Program-made: the position numbers and the translations under genes
In this document: positions 35,313 to 45,565 of the stretch, in pieces
Layout of the letters: each line of letters starts with the position of its first letter
How positions within the stretch are numbered: position 1 is the first letter of the stretch
Notes under the pieces: generated by a model
Told to the model about the DNA's origin: nothing
What the model saw: only the letters and a program-made list of their open reading frames with translations
The model's database searches: none
Assembly: GCA_012103375.1 (NCBI GenBank)
Contig: WLWX01000001.1
Span: 3,080,492 to 3,144,491, forward strand
DNA: 64,000 bases
Direction of reading: 5' to 3'
Source of the DNA: Paracoccaceae bacterium
GTDB taxonomy: Bacteria; Pseudomonadota; Alphaproteobacteria; Rhodobacterales; Rhodobacteraceae

Positions 35313-38300
35313 TGCGCCGGCTGCTGGCCCTTTTGATTGTTGCGCTCTGGCCGATGGGCTTGATCGCGCAGGTCGATGATGACGGTCCGGGCCTATTGGC
35401 GCGGTTCCTGCAAAATGTCTTGTCCGAAGATGCGCGTCAGGTCCGCATCCGAGGGTTTCAAGGCGCGCTGAGCACCCGCGCCACGGTGCGCGAGATCACC
35501 ATTGCTGATGAGGTTGGCGACTGGGTGACCGTGCGCAATGCAGTGATCGACTGGGATCGCTCGGCGTTGCTGACCGGGCAGCTTATCATTCAGGAACTGG
35601 CCGCGGATGAGATCGTGCTGATGCGCCGCCCCGGCAAGGGCGACGGGACGATTCCGCCCGAAGCCTCGGGGCTGGGGCTGCCGGACCTGCCAGTGTCGAT
35701 GCAGATCGACAGGATTGCGACGCAACGGGTTGTCTTGCAGGAGGCGTTTTACGGCACCGCCGCGACGGTCAGCATCAACGGATCTGTCTCGCTGGTTGGT
35801 GGCAACGGCTCGGCTGATTTGCAGGTTCTGCGTACCGATGGCGTCGGGGCAATGACGCTTGAAGCGGAGTACTCCAAGGAAAGCGGGATCCTGAACCTCG
35901 ACTTCCTGCTGACCGAGGATGCCAACGGCGTGGCCGCAAACGCGCTGAGGATCCCGGAGCGTCCATCGGTGCGGCTGGCGTTGCAGGGCAACGCGCCCTG
36001 GGATGATTTCACCGCCCGGATCGGGCTGGAAACAGACGGGGTTGAGCGGCTTGCAGGAACATTCAAGACCTTCGCCAGCGACGACGTCGCCGACAATGAG
36101 GCCAAGCGTCGTTTTGGCGCCGATATCGCCGGCGACGTCGCGCCGATCTTCGCGCCCCAGTTCCGGGATTTCTTCGGCGACGACGTGATCCTGTCATTTG
36201 CGGGAACCACGCGGCTGGATGGATCGCTCAACATCGACCGGATGCAGATCAACGCGGGCGAGATTGCGCTGGGCGGATCACTGGAACTGGATCCGGAGCG
36301 GATCCCGACGAAAATGGTGTTGCAGGGGCGGATTGCCTCGGCTGATGGCTCATCCGTACTGCTGCCTTTGCCGGGCCGTCCGACGATGGTCGAGGATATG
36401 CGGCTGGACGTCGACTTCGACGCCACGCGGGGCGAGGCCTGGTCGGGCGAGGCGGTGATGACCGGCTTTTCGCGCCCCAGTTTTACTGCCGAGCGTCTAG
36501 CGCTGATTGGCGGTGGGACGATCAGCGATGTGCTGGTCGAACAGACCCTGCGCAACCGCGTCACCGGCGCGTTCGATTTTGAGGCGACCGCGCTCAACCT
36601 GGGTAGTGCGAATGTGCAGCAGGCGCTGGGGCAGAATGTGACGGGCCACATGGATGTGGCCTGGCAGCAAGGTCAGCCCGTCGAACTTCAGAAACTCAGG
36701 ATCGACGGGGAAAGCTATACGTTGGATATTGTTGGTCAAGTGGCCGGTGTCGGGCGCGATTTGCAGGTGAATGGCGCCGCCACGCTGGCCGCGCGCGATC
36801 TGGCGGCGTTTTCGGGATTGGCAGGACGGCCGATCGGCGGGGCGGCGGACCTGAGCATCATTGGCAATGGCGATCTGCTGGGCGGGCGTTTCGATATCCT
36901 GATGACCGGAGAGGCGCAGGATCTGACGGTGAACCAGAAGCTGGCCGATCAGTTGCTGGTTGGCGGCGCCGCGCTGCGCCTGCATTCCGTCCGTGACGAG
37001 ACCGGAACCACGATTGATGAGTTTCTGGTCGAAACCGACGCAATCCGCGCCGAAGGCACCGGCGTGTTGCGCACCGATGCGACCGAGATCAATCTGACGG
37101 CCAATCTGGATGATGCGGGGCGGCTGGTGACCGGCCTCAGCGGGCCTGTGGTTCTTGAGGGGGTGCTGGTTGAAGAGTTGGAGCAGGTCCGCTTCAACAT
37201 CACCGGAACCGGGCCGGAATCGACACTGACGACTGTGGGCACGTTTGGCGGGCCGGGAACGCCGACGATGTTGACGGCCAATTCGGTACTGGTGGCCAGC
37301 GATCTGTCGGTCCTTGCCCCGCTCAGCGGATTGGACCTGACCGGCGCGGCCGAGCTTTCGGTTCAAACCCGGATCGAGACCGAGGATTATTCAGGTTCCG
37401 TCACGCTAAACGGAACCGGGCGCAATGTCGGGGTCGGCAACAACCGGATCGACCCGATGCTGGCGGGCGATGCGACGGTGTCGGCGCGGCTGTCGCTTGC
37501 GCCGGGGCGGACCGAGCTGAACAGTTTCGCGGTGATCACGCCGATCCTGACCGCCAGTGCCGTCGGCGTGCTGGAAGGGGACCGCCGTGAGGTGACGCTG
37601 GATGCGCGATTGCAGGATGCGGGGCTGGTCGTTGAATCGCTGGCGGGGCCCGTGAATTTGCGCGGCCATGTCACGCAGACCGAACCGGACCGGCTGGACG
37701 TCAACGTATCGGGTGGCGGAGACTCATTCGGGCTGATCGCGGTTGGTGCGCTGACCGAGTTGGACGACGTGCCGTTGTTCGTTGGCACGGCCGAGGTTGA
37801 CAGCGCCGACATCTCGGTCTTTTCGGCGCTGGCCAAACGCCCGATCTCGGGCGAGGCTGACGTGACAGCCGAAGGTCGGGTGCGTGTTGATCTGAGCGCT
37901 TTTGATCTGGACGTCGGGGCGATTGGCGCGGACCTGCACGTGGGGCTGGGTGTGGCGGATCGACTGCTCAAAGGGCGCGTGCGGCTTGACGCCCGCGTGC
38001 AGCGCGATGGCGATAATCTGCGGTTTCAGGACGCCCTGCTGGCCAGTGACGCGGTCGCGATGACAGGCGCGGGCCTGATCGCGCCCGAGGCGACAGACCT
38101 CAGCTTTGATGCGACCGTGAAAGAGGCAGCGTTGTTGCTGCGCAATGTGTCCGGGCCGCTGCAGCTGCGCGGCACGGCAGTTCAGACGGCGCGGGACACC
38201 TATGATCTGAACGTGACCGGCAACGGGGCCGGGGCCGAGATTTCGGCCGAGGGCAGCCTTGAAACCCCGGAAGGGAACGCCGCGTTTGCCGGTCAGGCAC

Positions 38301-40591
38301 GGATCGTGGCCCGGTCGCTGGCGGCCTTCGCGCGCATTGCCGGACGACCGCTCAGCGGATCAGTGGCACTGAACGCTTCGGGGCGCACACGTCTTGATGG
38401 GGCGGCGTTTGCCGTCGATCTGGACGGCACCACGACCAATCTTGCCGTCGGTATTGCGCCTCTGGACCGGATGCTGGCGGGGCGGGCGGATGTGCTGGCA
38501 TCGCTGGAACGCGGGGCGGACGGGTTCGTCGTGCGCAAATTAGACATCGCGTCGGATCGCCTGACGGCGGATGCGCAGGGCACGCTTGACGGGGCCGACA
38601 GTGATTTGCGGTTTGCAGCAGAGATTGATCCGCGTGCCTTCACGGATCGCGCAGCGTTGCCGCCGCTGGCGCTGGCCGGGCGGTTCGAAGGGGCGACAGA
38701 CGGTAGCGTCGGGCTGGAGGTTGCGGGAACTGGTCCGGGGGCAACGCTGCAAGCTTCGGGGCAGCTGACAGACCGCCAGGACAATCCGACCTTGTCGGGC
38801 GAAGCCGCGCTGAGCGTCGAAGATCTGTCGGTGTATGCCGACCTTGTCGGGCGCCCCCTGCTCGGTGATCTGGCAGCAACAGCGCGCGGTGATGTGGCGC
38901 TGGACCTGTCAAAGTTTGATATCCAGGCCAGCGGGGCAGGGCACAACCTGCAACTGGACAGTGGGTTGCTGGACCGGCTGGTCGCGGGGCGTGCGGTGTT
39001 CCGCATCGACGCGGCGCGCGCGGATGGGCGCACTTCAATCCGCGCGGCCGAGGTCGAAACGCCGATGCTGACCGCTTCGGCCAGTGGGCAATCGCGGGGC
39101 GAAGGGCAGGCTTTGCAGGTCGAGGCGCGCCTGAAGGACATCGCCCCGTTCCTGTCGGCCCTGTCTGGCCCGGCCACGGCCAATGGCACGCTGAGCGAGC
39201 TGGACGGCGGCATCTGGCTGGCCGATCTTCAGGCGCAGGGTCCGGGCGGGATCAATGCGCGGATCAACGGGCGGTTGTTGCGCGATGGGTCGACATTCCA
39301 GGCGCGCGGGCGTGGCCCGCTGGATTTCGCCGAACGGTTCATCGGGACGCGGTCCGTGACCGGGCTGGCCAATTTCGATCTGGCATTTGATGACCACAGC
39401 GGCATTTCGGGCGTGTCCGGGACTGTGTTCGGCGACGGCCTCAGGGTGTTTGCACCAAAGCTGCATTTCGAGGTGTTTGACGGCACTTATCGCGCCGATA
39501 TTGGCGGCGGGCGTGCCTGGGTCGAGGCGACGGGCGCGGTGCGCGGCGGCGGGACGGTGCGGGCAAGTGGGCCGGTAGCTTTGACAGCACCATTTCCGGC
39601 ACGGCTGGAACTGGCGCTGGACAAGGCGCGCCTGCGCGACCCGACGCTGTTTGATACGACGCTGAGCGGATCCGTGACGCTGAGCGGTCCATTGCTGAAT
39701 GGCGGGCGTATCGACGGCGCGGTTGATCTGGGGCCGACGGAGATCCGGTTTCCGACCAGTTCGCTGGGCGTACGCGGGCCGATCCCCGTGATCGGGCATC
39801 TGAACGAACTGGCAGCGGTGCGGCGAACGCGCGCGGCGGCGGGCCTTTTGCAGATTGACCCGCGCGGCGATGGCTCCGGGGTTGGTCGGCGGCCTCCGTT
39901 CGACCTCAATATTCTGCTGAATGCACCGGGGGATGTGCGTGTGCGGGGCCTTGGGCTGGATACCGAGTTCGGCGGGCAGGTGCGGCTGACAGGTCACACG
40001 CTGGCAGTGACGCCGGTGGGGCAATTGGGTCTGATCAGCGGGCGGTTCGATCTGCTGGGGCGGCAGTTGACGCTGACGCAGGGGGCGCTGCGGCTGGAGG
40101 GTAGTTTTCTGCCGGTGGTGCGGATGTCGGCGCATATCCGCGACGGTGACGCCGACCTCAGCGCGGTGCTGGAGGGCCCGGTGAGCGCGCCACGCATTCG
40201 CTTCGCCTCGGTCCCGGACTTGCCGGAGAACCAGATCATCGCACGGCTTCTGTATCGTGATGGCGCAGAAAGCCTGACCCTGCTTCAGGCCGCGCGGATC
40301 GGAACCTCGGCAATGCAACTGGGCGGACCGGAGGCGGGATCGGGCATTATTGCAGGGCTGCGTCAAGGTCTTGGGGTCGATTACCTGGATATCGCCGAAG
40401 ACGTCGAAGGCGGTGCGGCGGTGCGGGCTGGCAAGTATGTTGCCGATGGTGCCTATGCCGAGGTGACGGTTGGCGAAAAGGCCACCGACCTCAGCATCCG
40501 GCTGAACCTGTCCGATGATCTGACGCTGAAAGGTTCGGTGGATACCGGCGGTGAGTCGCGTTTGGGCGTGTTCTTCGAAAAGGATTACTGA
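35312..40591 (+). CDS. tamB: Translocation and assembly module protein TamB
   Basis: A 1759-residue inner-membrane-anchored periplasmic protein of the AsmA-like/TamB group (DUF490). It begins with a signal anchor MRRLLALLIVALWPMGLIAQ. The long middle is made of repeated beta-segments with recurring motifs such as LSGPVxLRG and IAGRPLSGSVALNASG. The conserved C-terminal domain contains LIDPRGDGSGVGRRPPFDLNILL-like text (as LLQIDPRGDGSG), GQLGLISGRFDLLGRQLTL, FASVPDLPENQIIARLLY and the final LNLSDDLTLKGSVDTGG and FFEKDY. It works with TamA in outer-membrane protein or phospholipid transport. Confidence 0.93.
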   Translation: MRRLLALLIVALWPMGLIAQVDDDGPGLLARFLQNVLSEDARQVRIRGFQGALSTRATVREITIADEVGDWVTVRNAVIDWDRSALLTGQLIIQELAADEIVLMRRPGKGDGTIPPEASGLGLPDLPVSMQIDRIATQRVVLQEAFYGTAATVSINGSVSLVGGNGSADLQVLRTDGVGAMTLEAEYSKESGILNLDFLLTEDANGVAANALRIPERPSVRLALQGNAPWDDFTARIGLETDGVERLAGTFKTFASDDVADNEAKRRFGADIAGDVAPIFAPQFRDFFGDDVILSFAGTTRLDGSLNIDRMQINAGEIALGGSLELDPERIPTKMVLQGRIASADGSSVLLPLPGRPTMVEDMRLDVDFDATRGEAWSGEAVMTGFSRPSFTAERLALIGGGTISDVLVEQTLRNRVTGAFDFEATALNLGSANVQQALGQNVTGHMDVAWQQGQPVELQKLRIDGESYTLDIVGQVAGVGRDLQVNGAATLAARDLAAFSGLAGRPIGGAADLSIIGNGDLLGGRFDILMTGEAQDLTVNQKLADQLLVGGAALRLHSVRDETGTTIDEFLVETDAIRAEGTGVLRTDATEINLTANLDDAGRLVTGLSGPVVLEGVLVEELEQVRFNITGTGPESTLTTVGTFGGPGTPTMLTANSVLVASDLSVLAPLSGLDLTGAAELSVQTRIETEDYSGSVTLNGTGRNVGVGNNRIDPMLAGDATVSARLSLAPGRTELNSFAVITPILTASAVGVLEGDRREVTLDARLQDAGLVVESLAGPVNLRGHVTQTEPDRLDVNVSGGGDSFGLIAVGALTELDDVPLFVGTAEVDSADISVFSALAKRPISGEADVTAEGRVRVDLSAFDLDVGAIGADLHVGLGVADRLLKGRVRLDARVQRDGDNLRFQDALLASDAVAMTGAGLIAPEATDLSFDATVKEAALLLRNVSGPLQLRGTAVQTARDTYDLNVTGNGAGAEISAEGSLETPEGNAAFAGQARIVARSLAAFARIAGRPLSGSVALNASGRTRLDGAAFAVDLDGTTTNLAVGIAPLDRMLAGRADVLASLERGADGFVVRKLDIASDRLTADAQGTLDGADSDLRFAAEIDPRAFTDRAALPPLALAGRFEGATDGSVGLEVAGTGPGATLQASGQLTDRQDNPTLSGEAALSVEDLSVYADLVGRPLLGDLAATARGDVALDLSKFDIQASGAGHNLQLDSGLLDRLVAGRAVFRIDAARADGRTSIRAAEVETPMLTASASGQSRGEGQALQVEARLKDIAPFLSALSGPATANGTLSELDGGIWLADLQAQGPGGINARINGRLLRDGSTFQARGRGPLDFAERFIGTRSVTGLANFDLAFDDHSGISGVSGTVFGDGLRVFAPKLHFEVFDGTYRADIGGGRAWVEATGAVRGGGTVRASGPVALTAPFPARLELALDKARLRDPTLFDTTLSGSVTLSGPLLNGGRIDGAVDLGPTEIRFPTSSLGVRGPIPVIGHLNELAAVRRTRAAAGLLQIDPRGDGSGVGRRPPFDLNILLNAPGDVRVRGLGLDTEFGGQVRLTGHTLAVTPVGQLGLISGRFDLLGRQLTLTQGALRLEGSFLPVVRMSAHIRDGDADLSAVLEGPVSAPRIRFASVPDLPENQIIARLLYRDGAESLTLLQAARIGTSAMQLGGPEAGSGIIAGLRQGLGVDYLDIAEDVEGGAAVRAGKYVADGAYAEVTVGEKATDLSIRLNLSDDLTLKGSVDTGGESRLGVFFEKDY

Positions 40592-40688
40592 GAAGCTTTC
40601 GGGCGTTTTCTGTGCGGACTCGAAATGAGAACAAAAAGGGAATATGCTGACATGCATGTCAGTTGATTCTTCATACGTGTCCGGCCCG

Positions 40689-41390
40689 TCAGCCTTTGAA
40701 ACGTGCCCTGTGATGGGCCAGATAGGCGCGGTGCGGGCGCAGGAAGGCCGCGTCTGGCACCCGCAATCGTCGATCCGGCAGGATCCGGGCGCGGGCGGCT
40801 TCGGGCAGGTGGTCGTCGGCCACCAGAATGCGCAGATCGTCATCGACCGAGATCAACCCCCGGTCGAACATCCAGTGCGCCGTGGCACTGAGCGCGATGC
40901 CATTGCGCACCACATCCGGGCCGCCATCGGCCACGGGGCGGATATGGGCGGCCTGAACCTCGGGGCGGCCTGCGAAACCGGCGGTCAGGATCGCGGCGAA
41001 TTCGGGCGCGGGGACGTGCCTGACCGAACGTCCGAAGGCGCCCTTGCTGGTTTGCCCGTCCGGGCGGCGCAGAAGGCTTTCGTGGAACTGCGCGCCGTCA
41101 CGAAACGGCACCGGGTTCGGGAACGGCAGATAATCGGCGATGCGGGCATAGTAATGCCCGTCGCGGGTAACATCCCGGTCGATGCCAGTCACGCGGGCGG
41201 TGGCGAAATAGGCCTGCCGCCCGCCGGCGCGGTCCGATCCGGCCTGCACCCGGCGGGGTTCGTAATAGACAATCCAGTCGCCCACCGCCGCCGTCACGGC
41301 ACGCAGGTAGGTTTGCGGAAAATGGTACTGCTGTTCGGGCAGATCGTCATAGATCGACCCGTCGGCATGGGTGAACACGGCGTTGGCCAT
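40689..41390 (-). CDS. HNH endonuclease-family protein
   Basis: About 233 residues. The N-terminal half (MANAVFTHADGSIYDDLPEQ, YHFPQTYLRAV, GDWIVYYEPRR) is a domain common in bacterial HNH proteins of unknown target. The C-terminal half has an HNH-like core with QAAHIRPVADGGPDVVRNGIAL and TAHWMFDRGLISVDDD, containing the metal- and phosphate-contacting His residues and the Asn. The chosen ATG at 41390 matches the usual N-terminus; the frame is open to 41486. It lies between tamB and dnaE2, on the opposite strand to both. Confidence 0.75.
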   Translation of the reverse strand: MANAVFTHADGSIYDDLPEQQYHFPQTYLRAVTAAVGDWIVYYEPRRVQAGSDRAGGRQAYFATARVTGIDRDVTRDGHYYARIADYLPFPNPVPFRDGAQFHESLLRRPDGQTSKGAFGRSVRHVPAPEFAAILTAGFAGRPEVQAAHIRPVADGGPDVVRNGIALSATAHWMFDRGLISVDDDLRILVADDHLPEAARARILPDRRLRVPDAAFLRPHRAYLAHHRARFKG

Positions 41391-41983
41391 CGGGCCAGGC
41401 TGGAACGCGGGCATATCCTGTGCAAGCAGTGGCAGCGGGCCGGTTCTGTCAGCAAGGCGGCGCGTCGGGCGGTGCGGGTTCTGCACCCGGTCATGCGCGC
41501 CGAGCGGCGTCCGGTGCCCTGTGGCAGGATGCGCCGGGTCGATGGCCGGGGATGCTGTCGGACGCGCTGGCTTTGGGGGGCGGCCGTGGGGTGGGGCGGA
41601 TGACGCGCGCCCCGGTCAATGTGCTGCGGGGGGCTGTTTGTTGCGAACCCCTGCCGGGCGTGATCCGGATGGGGCGGAGCTGGGCGCGCGGGTTCGGACC
41701 TGCGGGCCAGGTGTGGTGCGTGCCAGGGCCAATGACGCGCACCACAGCCCCCGGCCGGGCGGGGGCCGCGGGGCATGTTCGTTTTTCAGTGATCTGCGTC
41801 AGACCACCCCTTCTGCCCGACGGCACCGCCAGACTGCGCGGACCCGCCCCACGGGGGCGGCGCGGCCCGCATCAATTCCTGGCTTGGGTCCGGCAGGGCA
41901 TGACATGCTTCGGGGCGCGCGGGGGGCGCGGGCCCGGTGGGGGCGTGCGCGCTGGAACCGCCCGACCGGGCGGGGGGGCTGAT
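41391..41983. other. GC-rich region upstream of dnaE2 without a supported gene
   Basis: About 590 bp of very GC-rich sequence with open frames on both strands, none with recognisable features. The dnaE2 frame is open back to 41420, but the added residues are low-complexity Gly/Ala/Arg. No GTTC-N7-GTTC LexA box was found here, only a near match around 41475. Confidence 0.4.
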
Positions 41984-44900
41984 ATGGCTTTTGTCGAACT
42001 CAGCGCCACCTCGAACTTCACCTTCCTGACCGGGGGTGCGCATCCTGAGGAATATATCGAAGCCGCCGCCGCCATAGGGATGGCCGCGCTGGCGGTTGCG
42101 GATGTCAACAGCGTCTCGGGCATCGTGCGCGCCCATACGCAAGCGCGCGAGGTGGCGCGGCGCTTGCGGCTGGAGGCTGAGGAGGCGGCGCAGGACACTC
42201 CGGCGCTGCCGGCCCCTGCGCCCTGGACGCCGCCGGTGCCGCAGGAACGCTATCCCGGTGGGGGCAGCCTGCCGCAGCCGGGGGCGCAACCGGATGGGGC
42301 GACGCTGGTGCCGGGGTTGGGCACGACACAGGTTGCGGCCCCCGTTGCCCCGCCGGTTCGGCCCTCAACCACGCCCCCGCCCTCAACCACGCCCCAGCCC
42401 TTGACCACGGCCCCGCGCCTGATCCCGGCGGCGCGGATTGTGACCGAGGATGGCTTGAGCGTCACGATGATCCCGCGCGACCGCGCCGCCTGGGGGCGGC
42501 TGTGCCGGTTGCTTTCACTCGGGCGATTGCGGGCCGAGAAGGGGTCGTGCGCCCTGCGCGTCGCCGATCTGCTGGACTGGGGCGCGGGGTCGGAACTTCT
42601 GCTGCATCCGCCACAGGCGACCGGCCCGAAACCCGGCGCGCACGACTGGCTGGGGCAAGCGCGCCGGATGACGCGCCGCTTTGCGGGCAGCACCACACTG
42701 CTGATGGCGCCGGGGTATGACGGGCAGGATGGGGCGCGGTTCGATCGGCTGGCGGCGCTGGCCGAAACGCTTGGCATCCCCACAGTCGCCTCATCCGCGC
42801 CGCTGATGCACCGCGCGGCGCGGCGCCGCCTGACCGATGTGCTGAGTGCGATCCGTCAGGGTGTGAAGGTGGATCAGCTTGGCCGCGCCGCGCTGGCCAA
42901 TGGCGAACGCCGGTTGCGCTCGGAATCCGAGATGCTGCGGCTGTTCAAAACCCACGAAGCTGCCGTCCATCGCAGCGGCCAGATCGCCGCCCGCTGTACG
43001 TTTTCACTGGATGAGCTGCGTTATGAATACCCCTCGGAGATCAGCGACGGGGAAACACCGTCCGACCGGCTGGACCGGCTGGCGCGGGCGGGGCTGAAAT
43101 GGCGCTATCCCGGTGGCGCGCCGGACCGGGTCAAGGCGATGCTGGAGCATGAGCTGACCCTGATCGGCAAGCTGGAATACGAACCCTATTTCCTGACCGT
43201 CCACGATATCGTCGCCTTCGCCCGGTCCCGCAACATCCTGTGCCAGGGGCGCGGCTCGGCGGCGAATTCGGTGGTCTGCTATTGCCTTGGGGTCACCAGT
43301 GTTTCCCCCGAGATTGGCACCATGGTGTTCGAGCGCTTCGTGTCTGAGGCACGCGACGAACCCCCCGACATCGATGTGGATTTCGAGCATGAGCGCCGCG
43401 AAGAGGTGATCCAGCACATCTATGAACGCTATGGCCGCCACCGGGCGGGGCTGTGCGCGACCGTCATCCATTATCGCGGTAAGCGGGCGATACGAGAGGT
43501 CGGGCGCGCCATGGGCCTGAGCGATGACACGCTGTCGGCGCTATCCTCGCAGTTGTGGGGGTTCTTCGGGGCGGACGGGTTGCAGGATGAACGGTTGCGT
43601 GAAATCGGCCTCGACCCCGCCGACCGGCGGCTGCAGCAGACCATGGCGCTGATCTATGAAATTCAGGGGTTTCCGCGCCATCTGAGCCAGCATGTCGGTG
43701 GGTTCATCATCACCGAGGGGCGTTTGGACGAACTGGTGCCGATTGAAAACGCCACCATGGAGGATCGCACCGTCATCCCCTGGGACAAGGATGATATCGA
43801 CTCGCTTGGCATCCTGAAGGTCGATGTGCTGGGCCTTGGCATGCTGACCTGTATCCGCAAGGCCTTCGACCTGCTGGAACGACATCACGGCGCGGCCCAC
43901 ACGCTGGCCAACCTGCCGCCCGAGGATCCGGCGGTTTACGACATGATGTGCGCGGCGGACACGATTGGGGTGTTCCAGATCGAAAGCCGGGCGCAGATGA
44001 ACTTTCTGCCCCGGATGAAGCCGCGCTGTTTCTATGATCTGGTGATCGAGGTGGCGATCATTCGACCGGGGCCGATTCAAGGGGACATGGTGCACCCCTA
44101 TATCCGCAGAAGGAACGGGGAGGAGGAGGTCAGCTTCCCCTCGGACGCGCTCGGCCAGGTTCTGGGCAAGACGCTGGGCGTGCCGCTGTTTCAGGAACAG
44201 GCGATGCAGATCGCGATCATCGGCGCGGGGTTCTCGCCCGAGGAAGCGGACCGCCTGCGCCGGTCGCTGGCGACGTTCAAGAAGCATGGGAACGTCAGTG
44301 AGTTTCAGGGCCGGTTCATGGATGGCATGAAGGCGAATGGTTATGACGAGGATTTCGCGGCGCGCTGTTTTTCGCAGATCGAGGGGTTCGGCAGCTACGG
44401 CTTCCCGGAATCCCACGCGGCCAGCTTCGCGCATCTGGTCTATGCCAGCGGCTGGATCAAGCGCCATCATCCCGGCGTCTTCGGCTGTGCGCTGCTGAAT
44501 TCGCAACCGATGGGGTTTTACGCCCCGGCGCAGATCGTGCGCGACATGCGCGAACATGGGGTCACGGTGCGCCCGGTGTCGGTCAATGACAGTTTCTGGG
44601 ACAACGTGATGGAACCCGACGGGCAGGGTGGGCTGGCGGTGCGGCTGGGGTTTCGCCAGATCAAGGGGATTGCGGAGGATGAGGCGAACTGGATCTCTGC
44701 CGCCCGTGGCAATGGCTATCTGACGGTCGAAGACCTGTGGCGGCGCGCCGGAACCCCGCCCCGCCTGCTGCGCCTGCTGGCCGAGGCGGACGCCTTCGCG
44801 CCGCTGGGCCTGAACCGGCGTGAGGCGCTGTGGGAGGCGCGCGCGATTGGCGCGGAAAGACCGCTGCCGCTGTTTGCGGGCGATATGGATGGAGAGGGGA

Positions 44901-45160
44901 TTATTGAGCCCGCCGCCCATTTGCCCGCGATGACGCTGGGCGAGGAGGTGGTCGAGGATTACGTCGCCATGCGGCTGAGTTTGCGCGCCCACCCGATGGC
45001 CTTCCTGCGGCATCTGCTGACGCCGGGCGCGCCAAAGCTGGACGCGACCGCCACGGCCCCGTCTGCCCCCGGCGCGCGATCCCTGCGCGACGTCGCCCTG
45101 ACCCGCAACGATTATTGGGAGATGGGGCGGAGGGCGGCAAGAGTTCGGCCAGTCAGATGA
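41984..45160 (+). CDS. dnaE2: Error-prone DNA polymerase III alpha-like subunit DnaE2, C-terminally truncated
   Basis: A 1058-residue C-family polymerase that should act with ImuB in SOS translesion synthesis. The PHP domain begins FVELSATSNFTFLTGGAHPEE. About residues 68-150 are an unusual Pro/Thr-rich insertion (PSTTPPPSTTPQPLTTAP) absent from typical relatives. The polymerase core is intact: GRGSAANSVVCYCLG, PPDIDVDFEHERREE with catalytic Asp residues, and GFGSYGFPESHAASFAHLVY. After HPMAFLRHLLTPGAP the protein ends abruptly at YWEMGRRAARVRPVR, without the OB-fold region that follows in relatives. Convergent with imuB, unlike the usual imuA-imuB-dnaE2 order. Confidence 0.85.
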   Translation: MAFVELSATSNFTFLTGGAHPEEYIEAAAAIGMAALAVADVNSVSGIVRAHTQAREVARRLRLEAEEAAQDTPALPAPAPWTPPVPQERYPGGGSLPQPGAQPDGATLVPGLGTTQVAAPVAPPVRPSTTPPPSTTPQPLTTAPRLIPAARIVTEDGLSVTMIPRDRAAWGRLCRLLSLGRLRAEKGSCALRVADLLDWGAGSELLLHPPQATGPKPGAHDWLGQARRMTRRFAGSTTLLMAPGYDGQDGARFDRLAALAETLGIPTVASSAPLMHRAARRRLTDVLSAIRQGVKVDQLGRAALANGERRLRSESEMLRLFKTHEAAVHRSGQIAARCTFSLDELRYEYPSEISDGETPSDRLDRLARAGLKWRYPGGAPDRVKAMLEHELTLIGKLEYEPYFLTVHDIVAFARSRNILCQGRGSAANSVVCYCLGVTSVSPEIGTMVFERFVSEARDEPPDIDVDFEHERREEVIQHIYERYGRHRAGLCATVIHYRGKRAIREVGRAMGLSDDTLSALSSQLWGFFGADGLQDERLREIGLDPADRRLQQTMALIYEIQGFPRHLSQHVGGFIITEGRLDELVPIENATMEDRTVIPWDKDDIDSLGILKVDVLGLGMLTCIRKAFDLLERHHGAAHTLANLPPEDPAVYDMMCAADTIGVFQIESRAQMNFLPRMKPRCFYDLVIEVAIIRPGPIQGDMVHPYIRRRNGEEEVSFPSDALGQVLGKTLGVPLFQEQAMQIAIIGAGFSPEEADRLRRSLATFKKHGNVSEFQGRFMDGMKANGYDEDFAARCFSQIEGFGSYGFPESHAASFAHLVYASGWIKRHHPGVFGCALLNSQPMGFYAPAQIVRDMREHGVTVRPVSVNDSFWDNVMEPDGQGGLAVRLGFRQIKGIAEDEANWISAARGNGYLTVEDLWRRAGTPPRLLRLLAEADAFAPLGLNRREALWEARAIGAERPLPLFAGDMDGEGIIEPAAHLPAMTLGEEVVEDYVAMRLSLRAHPMAFLRHLLTPGAPKLDATATAPSAPGARSLRDVALTRNDYWEMGRRAARVRPVR

Positions 45161-45525
45161 GCTGAGGGCGCCGGCACCGCCGATTTCAGCTTGTTCTGCT
45201 GCTGTTGCGCAAAAGAGCTTTTATGCCTCCGGCGGGAGTATTTTTGGCGAAAAGACATCCGGGGCTTCAGGCAAAGCTGCCCTGGCAGAACCAGCCCGCC
45301 GACATCGTAGCGCCGTGGGCGTAGTAGAGCCACAGGCGGTCGCCGCCTTCGGTCGTGACGCGCCAGTAATCGCGCACGCCGCTGCGCCAGTCGGGATCAT
45401 CCAGCCACCATTCGGGTGCGATGCGTTCGAGGCCGATGGCGGCGCGCATGTGGTGGTCGCGCCCGCGCCAGCGGAAGGCGATTGGCGGGGCGGGGGTCGC
45501 CTCGGCCATCACCGGTTCGGGGCGC

Positions 45526-45565
45526 CACATCATCAGCGGGCGCGCCACATCATCAGCGGGCGCGC
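45526..45565. repeat. 20-bp tandem duplication inside imuB
   Basis: CACATCATCAGCGGGCGCGC occurs twice head to tail (45526-45545 and 45546-45565). Removing one copy restores the imuB frame, reading KVARPLMMWRPEPVMAE, so this is a slippage or microhomology lesion. Confidence 0.95.

Noticed and set aside
39035..40843. 602-codon minus-strand open frame across tamB
   Set aside because: It is antisense to the conserved C-terminal domain of TamB and has no recognisable protein features; a GC-rich shadow frame.
41420..41983. Upstream extension of the dnaE2 frame
   Set aside because: The extra 188 residues are low-complexity Gly/Ala/Arg, overlap the HNH gene's opposite-strand start region, and precede the conserved PHP start.
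43541..45013. 490-codon minus-strand open frame opposite dnaE2
   Set aside because: It lies wholly within the polymerase core on the opposite strand and resembles no family.
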